From NCBI GenBank assembly GCA_963730395.1, contig CAVSSK010000010.1:186001-250000 (forward strand): a stretch of DNA of 64,000 nt. Direction: 5' to 3'. Below are positions 19,942-29,671 of this stretch, in pieces; positions within the stretch are counted from its first letter, which is position 1, and every line of letters begins with the position of its first letter. The notes beneath the pieces are model-generated. The model worked only from the letters and a program-made list of their open reading frames with translations. It made no database searches and was not told the DNA's origin. A program made the position numbers and the translations under genes. Source of the stretch: Bog-473 sp963730395. GTDB lineage: Bacteria > Actinomycetota > Acidimicrobiia > Acidimicrobiales > RAAP-2.

Positions 19942-20833
19942 GTGAGCATCTTCGTCGACGAGACGACCAAGGTCGTGATCCAGGGCATCAGCCCGACGAG
20001 CCAGGGTCTCTTCCACGGCCTGCGCAACAAGGCGTACGGCACCAAGATCGTGGGGGGCACCAACCCCAAGCGCGGCGGTGAGGAGATCGAGGGCATCCCG
20101 GTCTTCGCCTCGGTGGCCGAGGCGGTGAAGGAGACGGGGGCCACGGCGTCGTTCATCTCGGTGCCGCCGCGGGCGGCCGCCGACGCCATCATCGAGGCGG
20201 CCGAGGCCGGCATCGCCTTCATCGTGTGCATCACCGAGGGCATCCCGGCCCAGGACGAGGCGGTGGCCTACAACCGCCTGGTCGAGGAGTTCCCCGCCAC
20301 CCGGCTGCTGGGGCCCAACTGCCCCGGGATCATCAGCCCCGGGAAGTGCAACATCGGCATCACCTCGGGCGACATCGCGCTGGCCGGCGGCCCGGTGGGC
20401 ATCGTGTCGCGCTCGGGCACCCTGACCTACCAGGCCCTCCACGAGCTCTCCCAGCAGGGCATCGGGCAGACGACCTGCGTCGGCATCGGCGGCGACCCGG
20501 TCCCCGGCACCAACTTCATCGACTGCCTGGCCGCCTTCGAGGCCGACCCCGAGACCAAGGCGGTGATGATGATCGGCGAGATCGGCGGCTCCGAGGAGGA
20601 GCGGGCGGCCGAGTTCATCGCGGCCAGCATGACCAAGCCGGTGGCGGCCTACATCGCCGGCGTCACCGCCCCCCCGGGCCGCAAGATGGGCCACGCCGGC
20701 GCCATCATCTCGGGTTCCCAGGGCACGGCCCAGGCCAAGATGGAGGCGCTGTCGGCCGCCGGCGTCGCGGTGGCCCAGAACCCGACCGAGTGCGGCGAGA
20801 AGATGGTCGGCCATCGTGCGGGGGCTCGCCTGA
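19942..20833 (+). CDS. sucD: Succinyl-CoA synthetase alpha subunit (3' frameshift)
   Basis: Alpha subunit carrying the phospho-histidine. The CoA-binding N-terminus is TKVVIQGISPTSQGLFHGLR, the motif around the catalytic His is GRKMGHAGAIISG, and LLGPNCPGIISPGKCNIGI and SRSGTLTYQALHE are typical. As written, the frame ends at 20868 with an unusual tail (HRAGARLNPRTMATPIRS). Dropping one G just before 20810 instead gives a normal SucD ending (AIVRGLA) and stop TGA at 20831-20833. I therefore place the end at 20833. The stop then falls in the loop of a strong hairpin. Pairs with sucC upstream. Confidence 0.93.
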
Positions 20834-20849
20834 ACCCCCGCACGATGGC
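20810..20849 (+). terminator. 15-bp palindrome at the sucD/membrane-protein convergence
   Basis: Perfect inverted repeat with 15-bp arms (20810-20824 and 20835-20849; right arm CCCCCGCACGATGGC) around a 10-base loop. The loop contains the corrected sucD stop codon TGA. It lies between the ends of two convergent genes, 16 bp from the membrane-protein stop, so it can act as a bidirectional terminator. It has no T-tract. Confidence 0.7.
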
Positions 20850-20864
20850 GACGCCGATCCGCTC

Positions 20865-21560
20865 CTAGGCGGCGACCGACTCCGCGGGCGCCGAGCTCAC
20901 GGCGGCTCCGCCGCCCGAGTCGCCACCGAGGGTGCCCCGCGACTGCTTGACGGCGATGACGATCCCCGTGGCGAGGAGCCAGATCGGCAGCCCGAAGAGC
21001 AGGGCCAGGAAACTGAGCGGGCCGGCGGCGCCCACCACCCCCACCAGGATGGAGTACCACCCGAGCAGCCGGGGCAACGGGGCGACGCCGCGGTTGAGCA
21101 GGATGGCCAGGCCGGTGGCGAGGGTCAAGAAGTCCATGCCGGCGAGGATGAGCAGCTCGTTGTTCGAGCTGTAGAAGTTGACGAAGTGCGCCACCGCGAA
21201 CTGGTGGTTGTGCGAGGCCAAGATGAGGGTGACCTCGAAGCTGCCCGCAACGATGATCCCCGCGACGAGCAGGATCCCCGACGCAAAGACGATGTTGGGC
21301 CACAGTCGCTGACCACCCGTCTGGACCAGCACGGCGCGGAGCTGGGTCACGTAGACCAGGAGGAGGAACAGCGCCAGGCCGACGAGCCAGACGGTGAGCC
21401 ACTGCTGGTTGACGTGGGTGTTGTACCAGTGCGCCACGGTGACACCGGACGCGTTCTCATCCGGCGAACTGCCCGAGAGCGGTCCGAACGAGACGAAGAT
21501 CAATGCTGCGGCCACCAACCCGATCAGCCACAGCCACCGGTTCACGCTCGAATCCTTCAT
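20865..21560 (-). CDS. Multi-pass membrane protein of unknown function
   Basis: Integral membrane protein of 231 residues with about six transmembrane helices: roughly residues 8-28, 52-72, 88-110, 136-156, 165-190 and 192-205. The first starts WLWLIGLVAAALIFVSFGPL. The loop after it (SPDENASGVTVAHWYNTHVN) and the central FEVTLILASHNHQFAVAHFV are polar with several His. The C-terminus is Ser/Ala/Gly-rich and cytoplasmic. AAGGAGG lies 8 bp before ATG 21560. I recognise no named family; relatives are annotated only as conserved membrane proteins. Converges on sucD. Confidence 0.75.
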   Translation of the reverse strand: MKDSSVNRWLWLIGLVAAALIFVSFGPLSGSSPDENASGVTVAHWYNTHVNQQWLTVWLVGLALFLLLVYVTQLRAVLVQTGGQRLWPNIVFASGILLVAGIIVAGSFEVTLILASHNHQFAVAHFVNFYSSNNELLILAGMDFLTLATGLAILLNRGVAPLPRLLGWYSILVGVVGAAGPLSFLALLFGLPIWLLATGIVIAVKQSRGTLGGDSGGGAAVSSAPAESVAA

Positions 21561-21809
21561 TGCCGTTCCTCCTTGTCCGTCCGTCGGACCTCAAGGAGCG
21601 TGGCCAGCGTGACCCCCCAGGAGACGCTCGCTCGCACGCTCCATCGACGATTGTGGACCCCTCTTGCTCCGACGGGAAGGGCGCTAGCACCGATGCCGGG
21701 GTGGGGGGCTAGCACCCCCGGCGCACCCGGGAATTCACACGGGTGACGCCACCTCGTTTAGCGTCTGGGCGCATGGAGCCCGGACGTTCGACCGAAGGAG
21801 AGCCCTCGC

Positions 21810-22394
21810 GTGGCACCGGGGTGGGTCGTCGGAAGCGAACTCCCGCCGCTGCCGATCCGCCTCGCGGACCTCGACAAGTCCCAGCGTCGACTGGCCATGG
21901 CGCGCTCGGCCGCCATCATCATCCTGGCGTGGGCCCTCATCCTCGGTGCGTTCTTCGTGCTGCCCATCGGTCGCCAGTCCGGCCTGCACGAGGTCGTTCG
22001 CATCGGCGCCGACGTCGCGCTGATCGGTGCCCTGATCGCCTGGCAGATCCAGCGCATCTCCCTGGCCGAGCTGCCCGAGCTGCGCGCCGCGGAGGCCCTC
22101 GGCATCGTCGTGGCGGTATTCCTCGTCGCCTTCTCGGCCATCTACCTCTCGATGTCGATCAAGGGGCCGGCGAACTTCACCGAGCGGCTCGACCAAACCC
22201 GGGCGCTCTACTTCACCATCACCGTCTTCTCGACGGTCGGCTTCGGCGACATCACGCCCCGGACGGACCCGGCCCGCCTCATCGTGGCCGCGCAGATGCT
22301 CCTCGATCTCGCCCTCATCGGCGCCGGCGTCCGCCTGATCCTCAACGTCGCCAAGACGAGGGTGGCGACGGCCGAAGGGTCCGCCGGCGAATAG
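21810..22394 (+). CDS. Two-TM potassium channel family protein with extra N-terminal helices
   Basis: Ion-channel protein of 194 residues. The selectivity filter STVGFGDITP (residues 141-150) carries the K+ signature TVGFGD, between helix VVAVFLVAFSAIYLS and LIVAAQMLLDLALIGAGVRLI, which gives the 2TM-P topology. Two further hydrophobic helices precede it (about 33-53 and 62-81), so four helices in all. No RCK or cyclic-nucleotide domain follows the pore; the protein ends about 20 residues later. GTG 21810 has an AAGGAG-like site upstream. Probable tetrameric K+ channel; gating unknown. Confidence 0.87.
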   Translation: MAPGWVVGSELPPLPIRLADLDKSQRRLAMARSAAIIILAWALILGAFFVLPIGRQSGLHEVVRIGADVALIGALIAWQIQRISLAELPELRAAEALGIVVAVFLVAFSAIYLSMSIKGPANFTERLDQTRALYFTITVFSTVGFGDITPRTDPARLIVAAQMLLDLALIGAGVRLILNVAKTRVATAEGSAGE

Positions 22395-22523
22395 CGCCTT
22401 TTCTTCCGGACCACCGCACCATTCCGCCGGAACGGTTCCGGCGGACGAACCCGCAGCGTCCTTGTCTGCATGCGCCCTCGACGTGAAGTCGAGATGTCAC
22501 ACCCCCGTGCTTGCATGTGACCC

Positions 22524-23675
22524 GTGGAGTTGACTGACTTCGCCGAGGCGCTCAGCGCGCTGGTGTCGAGTGGCGCCGAGAACTACGGCGACGGCGCGTC
22601 AATCGAGGTGCTCCACCACGAGCTCGCCCGCTTCGAGGCCTTCGTCACCGAGGCGACGGCGGCCTTCGAGGCGAGCGGGGAGTGGGCGGCCGACGGGGCC
22701 AAGACGGCGTCGGCGTGGATCGCCACTCGATGCCGGGTCCCCCGCGGCGCCGCCCGCAAGCGGGCCCGCCTCGGCCGGACGCTGCGCCACCTGCCCCGCT
22801 GCGCCGAGGCCTGGCGTGAGGGCCGGATCGGGGCCGACCAGGCGCGGGCGATCGCCGCGGCCCGCCGGCACCGCACCGAGGCCTCCATGGCCCGCGACGA
22901 GGAGATGCTCGTCGCGCAGGCGTCGCAGATGGGCTTCGAGGACTTCTACCGGGCACTGAGCTACTGGAAGCAGCTGGCCGACCCCGAGGGCGCCGACGCC
23001 GCCGAGGAGGACCGCAAGGCGGCGCGCAACGTGTATCTCGAGGCGAGCTTCACCGGGATGTGGCTCGGCCAGATGACCCTCGACCCGATCTCGGGCTCCA
23101 TCGTCTCGGGTGAGTTGCACCGCCTCGAGCACGAGCTCTTCGAGGCCGACTGCGCCGAGGCCAAGGAGCGCCTGGGCCGGACGCCCCGGATCGACGAGCT
23201 GGCCCGCGACGGCGGCCAGCGCCGGGCCGACGCGTTGGTCGAGATGGCGACGCGCAGCAGCACCGCTCCCGCCGACGGCATCCGCCCCGCCCCGCTCTTC
23301 AGCGTGCTGGTGGGCTACGAGGCGCTGCACGGCCGGATCTGCGAGCTCGAGAACGGCACCGTCGTGGCCCCCTCGTCGCTGCAGCCCTGGATGGACTCCG
23401 CCTACTTCGAGCGGGCGATCTTCTCGCTGGGCACCCGGGTCGACGTCAGCGTGCGAGCCCGCCTGTTCACCGGGGGGACGCGGCGGGCGATCGAGCTGCG
23501 GGACCGGATCTGCACCCACCCCTACTGCTACGAGCCGGCGGAGACCTGCGAGGCCGACCACATCGAGCCCTACGCCGTGGGGGGACCGACCACCCAGGAG
23601 AACGGGCGACTGCTGTGCGGGTTCCACAACCGCCTGCGCAACCAGCGTCAGCGGCCACCGCCCGTTGCGGCATGA
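22524..23675 (+). CDS. DUF222 domain HNH endonuclease-like protein
   Basis: Actinobacterial DUF222/13E12-type protein of 383 residues. The long N-terminal helical DUF222 region has VTEATAAFEASGEWAADGAK and TASAWIATRCRVPRGAARKR. The C-terminal HNH domain reads IELRDRICTHPYCYEPAETC then EADHIEPYAVGGPTTQENGR and LCGFHNRLRNQ, with the H-N-H residues present. These proteins are multicopy in many actinobacteria and behave like dispersed elements, but their role is unproven. Start GTG 22524. It stands at the left edge of a lower-GC stretch. Confidence 0.9.
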   Translation: MELTDFAEALSALVSSGAENYGDGASIEVLHHELARFEAFVTEATAAFEASGEWAADGAKTASAWIATRCRVPRGAARKRARLGRTLRHLPRCAEAWREGRIGADQARAIAAARRHRTEASMARDEEMLVAQASQMGFEDFYRALSYWKQLADPEGADAAEEDRKAARNVYLEASFTGMWLGQMTLDPISGSIVSGELHRLEHELFEADCAEAKERLGRTPRIDELARDGGQRRADALVEMATRSSTAPADGIRPAPLFSVLVGYEALHGRICELENGTVVAPSSLQPWMDSAYFERAIFSLGTRVDVSVRARLFTGGTRRAIELRDRICTHPYCYEPAETCEADHIEPYAVGGPTTQENGRLLCGFHNRLRNQRQRPPPVAA

Positions 23676-24094
23676 GGTGTCCGGGTCTGCATCGGGCGGG
23701 TCAAGGCGCACCCGCGCGCCTCGGGGCTGCCTGTGGCACGACCGAGGCTCCACATAAATTTCCGTGGTTCCCCTCACGGTGCAACTCATCCTGGACTTGA
23801 CGCGGGAAATCGGGACATCTGTCCATGGGCGCACTCCGGACGACCACCTGGGTGACTTCAGAACGCTCACCCCGGGCTTCGTGTGAACACATCGTTTGTG
23901 ATGTTCAGACGAGCGTCGGCTTGGTCAGCTGAAGCTCTCCCGCGGTTCAGTCAGGGTGCAACCGCCAGAGGACATCGGACGCACGAAGTTCTGCAACTCG
24001 GCTAGGAGTGCGCACAAATCACAATGGCGATAGGGAACCGACTGAGTCCCCATATGCGGCACGCCCGTCCGGCGACCCAGACTGTAGCCATGCA
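23676..24094. other. Non-coding region, lower GC
   Basis: A 419-bp stretch without a credible gene. It contains an imperfect inverted repeat at 23884-23907 (TGAACA ... TGTTCA arms with further CATC/GATG pairing) that could form a terminator or operator. Open frames here lack homologous features. Base composition is less GC-rich than the flanks, continuing into the next gene. Confidence 0.5.
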
Positions 24095-25641
24095 TCAGTC
24101 TTGAGATGCGGGTGCGGGGTCCCTCGCAGCGATGAGATCCACCGTCGGAATCTGCGCGCCAGGGAGCAAATCCACCGGCGGCAGGTCCAGAGCCGGAACG
24201 GTCATGTTGTCGGCGTCCTCGCCTGACACCTCTTCCAGGCTCCGCCGAGCAGGTTCGGGAAGCACCATCGTCAGGAGGAATCCGAGGATGGCCGCTGCAC
24301 CTGCCACGAGGAGCATCCCCCTCAGATTCACCTGCTTCTGCAGCTGCGGTACGAGGAAGACACCCACAAACGCCCCGAGCTTCCCGACCCCGGCGGCGAT
24401 GCCGTGCCCCGTCGTGCGCATGCTCACGGGAAAGACCTCGGATGGCATGACGAAGGTCGTCGTGTTCGGTCCGAACTCGGTGAAGAAGTAGCTGAGTCCG
24501 AAAATAACGAGGAATGGCGCAACAGTGGTGGTCAGGGCGGGGAACACCCCCAGAACCACGAAGCACAGCGCCATCACGCCGAACCCGATGAACTGCAAGC
24601 GACGGTGACCTATGCGGTCCATCCTTGCAATGGCCAACAGATAGCCTGGCAAGGCAAAGACCACGAAGATGCCAAGGGTCCATACCAACTTGGCCTCGAG
24701 GCTGGCATGCGGCGCAACTTCCTTCAGAATGCTCGGGAGCGAGAGGGTGTTGCCGTAGTACGCGTAGTCGAAGAGGAACCACGTCCCAGCCGTCCCGACG
24801 AGGAGCAGCAGCATGCGTCGGTTACTGAGGAACTGGCGAAGTGTCATGCGCCTGGTCCCTTCCGAATGGGTGTCGGATGCGTCGATCGCGCCGTCCGCGA
24901 ACACATGGAGCTGCTTGGCGGCACGGTCCGCCTTGCCCTGGACTCGGGCTTGGAACCGGGGGGACTCAGGCATCTTGGCCCGGAGATAGACAACAGCGGC
25001 TGCGGGCAAGCGCCGAGGCCCAACAGCAGTCGCCAGGTGATGTTGCTGCTGATGCCAGAGGAGAGCAGGACCAGGGCCACGAGTGGCCCCACGATCAGAC
25101 CCAACGCCTGCATCGAGAACACGAGTCCCACCAGCCGCCCACGGTCCTTCCGGTTGGCGTACTCACTCATGAGGACGGCAGACACCGGGTAGTCCCCGCC
25201 AATCCCCAGACCCAGCACGAAGCGGGCCACGACGAGGAACATAAACCCAGGTGCGAGGGCCGAAGCGATCGCCCCAACAATCATGATGAGAGCGACCACG
25301 GTGTAGACGGTCTTGCGTCCGATCACGTCGGCAACTCGACCGAAGAACAGTGCGCCGAAGAAGGCGGCCAGGATGGCCGATCCCGTCACCCAACTCGTTT
25401 GGGTCGTCGTCAGGTGCCATTGGGACTTGACGAGTGTCGCCACAATGGCAATGACAAAGAGGTCGTAGGCGTCCGTGAAGAACCCCACCCCCGAGATGAG
25501 AACGGCCCGACGGTGGAACTTGCTGGTCGGTGCCTCGTTCAGGAGATGGGTGACCGTCGGGCCCGAGGCGGCGAGGCCGGTCTGAGGCAGCAGGTCTCCG
25601 AGTTCCTCGGCCCTTGAACCCGCCACGTTCAGCTCGGTCAC
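24095..25641 (-). CDS. MFS transporter, phosphate:H+ symporter (PHS)-like (frameshifted)
   Basis: Major facilitator superfamily transporter of about 515 residues with 12 predicted helices. The PHS-type start motif is LISGVGFFTDAYDLFVI, the loop 2-3 motif GRVADVIGRKTVY, then GLGIGGDYPVSAVLMSEYANR. The second half has FDYAYYGNTLSLPSILKEV, FGLSYFFTEFGPNTTTFVMP and EVFPVSMRTTGHG. Together these resemble phosphate:H+ symporters. The frame changes near 25010 (net -1), separating the first 6-helix bundle from the central loop. GTG 25641 is preferred; TTG 25710 is possible. Codon use is less GC-biased than in neighbours, a possible sign of transfer. No pho genes adjoin it. Confidence 0.83.
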
Positions 25642-25705
25642 TCGATCTTCGCCTTCCCTCGCGCCGATGCTCCCGCTGCAATCTCGCAGGCCAGCGTGAC
25701 GAAAG

Positions 25706-25780
25706 GGCAAACTTGCGGTTATCTACAGGTGAATTACACGCGAACGTTTGGCAAACTTTCGCCCTCGACCTGCCTATATT
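25706..25780 (+). promoter_or_regulatory. Divergent promoter region with GGCAAACTT repeats
   Basis: GGCAAACTT occurs at 25706-25714 and again at 25750-25758, 44 bp apart (about four helical turns), between the divergent MFS and hypothetical genes. A good -10 hexamer TATATT lies at 25775-25780, seven bases before the GTG at 25787. The repeats may bind one regulator for both genes. This is inference. Confidence 0.45.
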
Positions 25781-25786
25781 GCGGAG

Positions 25787-26209
25787 GTGCCTGGGAACCC
25801 TGAGCCTGAGGCCGCCAGGCGCAGATGGGCCTCTACTGCCCAGGAGTACCTAGCGGCAGTTGCTGAAGCGGTTGACCACCTCCGGAAGCTGTTCGAGATG
25901 GAAGTAGAGACGCCGCCCGAGACGGACGAAGCAGTTTCGGCACAAGTGGTCTCTGCCTGCGCCAGCCTCAGTGGGTGGCTCACCAGCTCGCACCCACCGA
26001 GGGGCTTCGCAAAAGCGGGAGGTGAGCTGGGGGCGGCAGCCGGTGTCTACCGGAACGCCGCGGTTGCATTCCGAAGTCTGGCTGATGTAGCCGGAGATCA
26101 GCGACGGGCCCGGTCTACCGCATGTGCCACGTTGTTGGAACAAGGTGACCATCACGTCGAGCTATTCGTCGCAACCCTGGCGAAGAAGCTTGGTGACGCG
26201 GTGCTATAG
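25787..26209 (+). CDS. Hypothetical helical protein
   Basis: Predicted protein of 140 residues with no family I recognise. It is rich in Ala, Glu and Arg, and probably mostly helical: RRRWASTAQEYLAAVAEAVD, then DEAVSAQVVSACASLSGWLT and the C-terminal HHVELFVATLAKKLGDAVL. GTG 25787 is preferred over an upstream GTG at 25748 because TATATT ends seven bases before it, which suggests a leaderless mRNA. Divergent from the MFS gene and of similarly lower GC. No signal peptide or membrane segment. Confidence 0.5.
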   Translation: MPGNPEPEAARRRWASTAQEYLAAVAEAVDHLRKLFEMEVETPPETDEAVSAQVVSACASLSGWLTSSHPPRGFAKAGGELGAAAGVYRNAAVAFRSLADVAGDQRRARSTACATLLEQGDHHVELFVATLAKKLGDAVL

Positions 26210-26573
26210 GACGCCGTGCAGCAGACAGACCCCGCCGGCTGAACCGCCAGCTCGACCCGCCGCCCCGGTGGGTTGGCCTCTTTTCCGGGGAGTCTTCGCT
26301 CGGGCTTCGGCACGGAGGGGCTCAAGGCAGGATCGAGCGCGAGGCCTAGACCAAGTTGCACGCCCCCCTCCCTCAGAGCATCAGTCTCCAACGATGTCCG
26401 GCGCCGACTCGCCGTCGACTCCGAGAGGCTGGAATGACTATGGACTGCCCGGTTGACCCATCGGTCCCTACCGGCGGCCCACTCGTTGGAGGGGCCAGAT
26501 CAGAGCCCCATCGAGAACAAATCCGGTGCTGAGGCCATCCCGGGGATAATCGGCCACGCATTAGATTGCATCC
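26210..26573. other. Intergenic region before purN
   Basis: A 364-bp spacer with no recognisable gene, tRNA or riboswitch. The last 60 bp carry A/T-richer elements (ATTAGATT before GTG 26574) that could be the purine operon promoter with a short or absent leader. Confidence 0.45.
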
Positions 26574-27222
26574 GTGCGCCTCGCTGTCCTTGTCTCGGGT
26601 TCCGGGACGATCCTGCAGGCCATGTTCGAGGCGGGGCTGCCGGTCACGACCGTCCTCTCGGATCGCCCCTGCGCCGCGCTCGCCCTCGCCGAGGCGAACG
26701 GCGCGGCCGCCGAGCTCGTCGACCGGAGCCTCTATGGCGGCTTCGGCCCGGAATTCGACCGGGACGGCTTCACGGCCACCGTGGCGGCCACGCTGGTGGC
26801 GCACCAGGTCGACCTGGTGGCCATGGCCGGCTTCGGGACCGTGCTGAGCGAGGCCGTCCACCGGGCCTTTCCGGGGCGGATCCTGAACACGCACCCGGCC
26901 CTGCTCCCGGCGTTCCCGGGCTGGCACGGGGTGCGTGACGCCCTGGCCGCCGGCGTGCCCGAGACGGGGTGCACCGTGCACCTGGCCACCCTGGAGATGG
27001 ACGCCGGGCCGATCCTGGCCCAGGAGGTGGTCCCCGTCCTCCCCGGCGACACCGAGGAGACGCTGCACGAGCGGATCAAGGTGGTCGAGCGCACCCTGTA
27101 CCCGGCCACCGTGGCCTGGGCGCTGGCCGAGCTGGAAGCGGGACGTGGGATCCAGCCGAACGCGGACAATGAGAGAAGGACTCGATACCAGAGAAGGAGC
27201 AGTGCAGGAGATGACATCGTGA
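26574..27222 (+). CDS. purN: Phosphoribosylglycinamide formyltransferase
   Basis: GAR transformylase, third step of purine synthesis using 10-formyl-THF. Motifs: LAVLVSGSGTILQAMFEAG at the start, ILNTHPALLPAFPG with catalytic Asn and His, and GCTVHLATLEMDAGPILAQE with catalytic Asp. About 208-215 residues. As written, the frame has no stop and runs straight into purH. In the neighbouring +1 frame the sequence ends MREGLDTREGAVQEMTS with TGA 27220-27222, which overlaps the purH GTG at 27219 in the usual coupling arrangement. I take 27222 as the likely end with a +1 insertion somewhere in 27140-27200. GTG 26574 start. Confidence 0.85.
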
Positions 27223-28791
27223 GGGCGCTGCTGTCGGTCTACGACAAGGAAGGCCTGGTCGAGCTGGCCCAGGGCCTCTCGGACCTGGGGTGGGAGCTGG
27301 TGGCCAGCGGCAACACGTCGGCGACGCTGAGCGAGGCCGGCATCGCCCACATCGAGGTGGCCGAGGTCACCGGCTCGCCCGAGATGCTGGGCGGACGGGT
27401 CAAGACCCTCCACCCCAAGATCCACGGCGGGATCCTGGCCGACCGCTCCAAGCCCGAGCACCTGGCCGACCTGGAGGCCAACGGCATCGACGCCATCGAC
27501 CTGGTGGTCTCGAACCTGTACCCGTTCTCCTCGGACCCGTCCATCGAGCTCATCGACATCGGCGGCCCGACCATGGTGCGCGCCGCCGCCAAGAACCACG
27601 AGCACGTCGGGATCGTCACCTCGCCGGACGACTACGCCGCGGTGCTCGAGGAGCTGCGGGCGTCCGGCTCGCTCTCCGCCGGCCACCCGCCGCCGCCTGG
27701 CCCGGGCGGCCTTCGCCCACACGGCGGCCTACGACGCCGCCATCGTCGCCTGGCTCGACGCCGGCGGACCCGCCCCCGTCCCGGACCTCGAGGGCGCCAC
27801 GGAGGCCGACGCCGAGGAGGCCGCGCTCTCCGCCGTCCTCCCGCCGACCCTGCACCTCAGCCTCGAGCGCACCGAGGTGCTGCGCTACGGCGAGAACCCG
27901 CACCAGCGCGGCTCGCGCTACCGCATGGCGGGCAGCGCGAGCTGGTGGGACGACATGGTCCAGCACGCCGGGAACCCGCTGTCGTACCTCAATCTCTTCG
28001 ACGGCGACGCCGCCTGGCGGCTCGTCCACGAGCTGGCGGCCGACGCCGGACAGGCGGCCGTGGCCATCATCAAGCACGCCAACCCCTGCGGCGCCGCCGT
28101 GGCCGACGACCTCGTGACGGCCTACGAGCGCGCCCTCGAGTGCGACGTGCAGAGCGCCTTCGGCGGGGTGGTGGCCATCGGCGGCGCCGTCACCGCCGCG
28201 GTGGCCGACGCCGTGGCCGCCGGTCCGCAGGCCGACGTCATCATCGCGTCGTCCTTCACGCCCGAGGCGCTGGAGAAGCTGACGAGCCGGCGCAGGGCGA
28301 CCCGCCTCCTCTCGGGGCCCGCTCCCGAGCAGGCGGTCCGCCAGCTGCGCAGCCTCGGCGCCAGCGTGCTGGTGCAGGACGTCGACGCCTTCGTCACCCC
28401 GCGCAGCGAGTGGCGCACCGTCACCAGGCGCCCGCCCACCCCCGACGAATGGCGGGACCTGGTGCTGGCGTGGCGGGTCTGCGGCCGCACGACCTCGAAC
28501 GCCATCGCCGTGGTCACCAACGGCCAGGCCGTCGGCGTCGGCGCCGGCCAGCAGTCCCGGGTCGTGGCCGCCGAGATCGCGGTGCAGAAGGCCGGCGAGC
28601 GGGCCAAGGGCGGCGCCGGGGCCAGCGACGCCTTCTTCCCCTTCCCCGACGGGCTGCTCGTGCTCGCCGACGCCGGCGTCACGGCGGTGGTGCAGCCGGG
28701 CGGCTCGGTGCGCGACGACGAGGTGATCGCCGCGGCCGACGAGGCGGGCCTGGCCATGGTCGTGACCGGCGAGCGGCACTTCCGGCACTGA
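27219..28791 (+). CDS. purH: Bifunctional AICAR transformylase/IMP cyclohydrolase (frameshifted)
   Basis: Final two steps of IMP synthesis. The N-terminal cyclohydrolase domain starts RALLSVYDKEGLVELAQGL, with VASGNTSATLSEAGI, GRVKTLHPKIHGGILAD and DLVVSNLYPF. The C-terminal transformylase has EVLRYGENPHQRG, AIIKHANPCGAAV with the catalytic Lys-His, and KAGERAKGGAGASDAFFPFPDG. The frame changes near 27685 (GCCGGCCACC; dropping one G gives ATRRRLARAAFAHTAAYDAA), net +1. Joined length about 523 residues. GTG 27219 has AGGAG upstream. Stop TGA overlaps the folD ATG (TGATG). Confidence 0.92.
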
Positions 28792-29667
28792 TGGGCGCCA
28801 TCCTGCTCGACGGCGAGGCGGTGGCGGCCCGCATCCGCGCCGAGGTCGCCGAGCGCGTCGCCCAGCTCCACGGCGAGGGCATCGACGTCGGCCTCGGCAC
28901 GGTGCTCGTGGGTGACGACGTGCCGAGCGAGCGCTACGTCGCACTGAAGCACGAGGACTGTGCCGGCATCGGCATGTACTCGGTGGGCCAGCACCTGCCC
29001 GCCACCGCGACCCAAGAACAGGTCATGGACGCCATCGCCCGTTTCAACGCCGACCCTCGGGTGAGCGCGTTCCTGGTGCAGCTGCCGCTGCCGGCTGGCC
29101 TCGACGAGGAGCGCGCGCTCCTGGCCGTCGACCCCGACAAGGACGTCGACGGGCTGCACCCGGTGAACCTGGGCCGCCTGGTGCTGGGCACGCCGGGCCC
29201 GCTGCCGTGCACGCCCGTCGGGGATCGTCGAGCTCCTCCACGCCTACGACGTCCCGGTCGAGGGCCGCCACGTGGTCATCATCGGCCGGGGCGTGACGAT
29301 CGGCCGGCCCCTGGCGAATCTGCTCACACTGAAGCGCCCCGGCTACAACGCCGCGGTCACCGTGGTGCACACCGGCGTCGACGAGGACGCCATGGCCGCG
29401 TTGGTGCGCACGGCGGACATCGTCGTCGCCGCCGCCGGGCGCCCCCACCTCCTCACGCCCGACATGGTCAAGCCCGGTGCCGCCGTGGTGTCCGCGGGGA
29501 CGACCTTCGAGGGAAAGAAGCTGATCCCCGACGCCCATCCGGACGTGGCCGAGGTGGCCGGGTGGATCACCCCTCGCCTGGGCGGAGTGGGCCCCATGAC
29601 CCGTGCCATGCTGTTGCGCAACGCCCTGCGGGCCGCGGAGATGGCGGCCCGCCCGGGGAGGCAATGA
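28791..29667 (+). CDS. folD: Methylenetetrahydrofolate dehydrogenase/cyclohydrolase (frameshifted)
   Basis: Interconverts 5,10-methylene-THF and 10-formyl-THF, the formyl donor for purN and purH just upstream. Motifs: SERYVALKHEDCAGIGM (Tyr and catalytic Lys), FLVQLPLPAGLDEERALLAV, DPDKDVDGLHPVNLGRL, and the NADP domain VIIGRGVTIGRPLANLL, then TPRLGGVGPMTRAMLLRNAL. Between CTPVG and IVELLHAYDVPVEG there is one extra G in a G-run (29223-29226), net +1. About 291 residues when joined. The ATG overlaps the purH stop. Confidence 0.92.
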
Positions 29668-29671
29668 GCAG

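Noticed and set aside
23676..24094. Short open frames in the lower-GC spacer as genes
   Set aside because: No ribosome-binding sites, no recognisable domains and conflicting frames.
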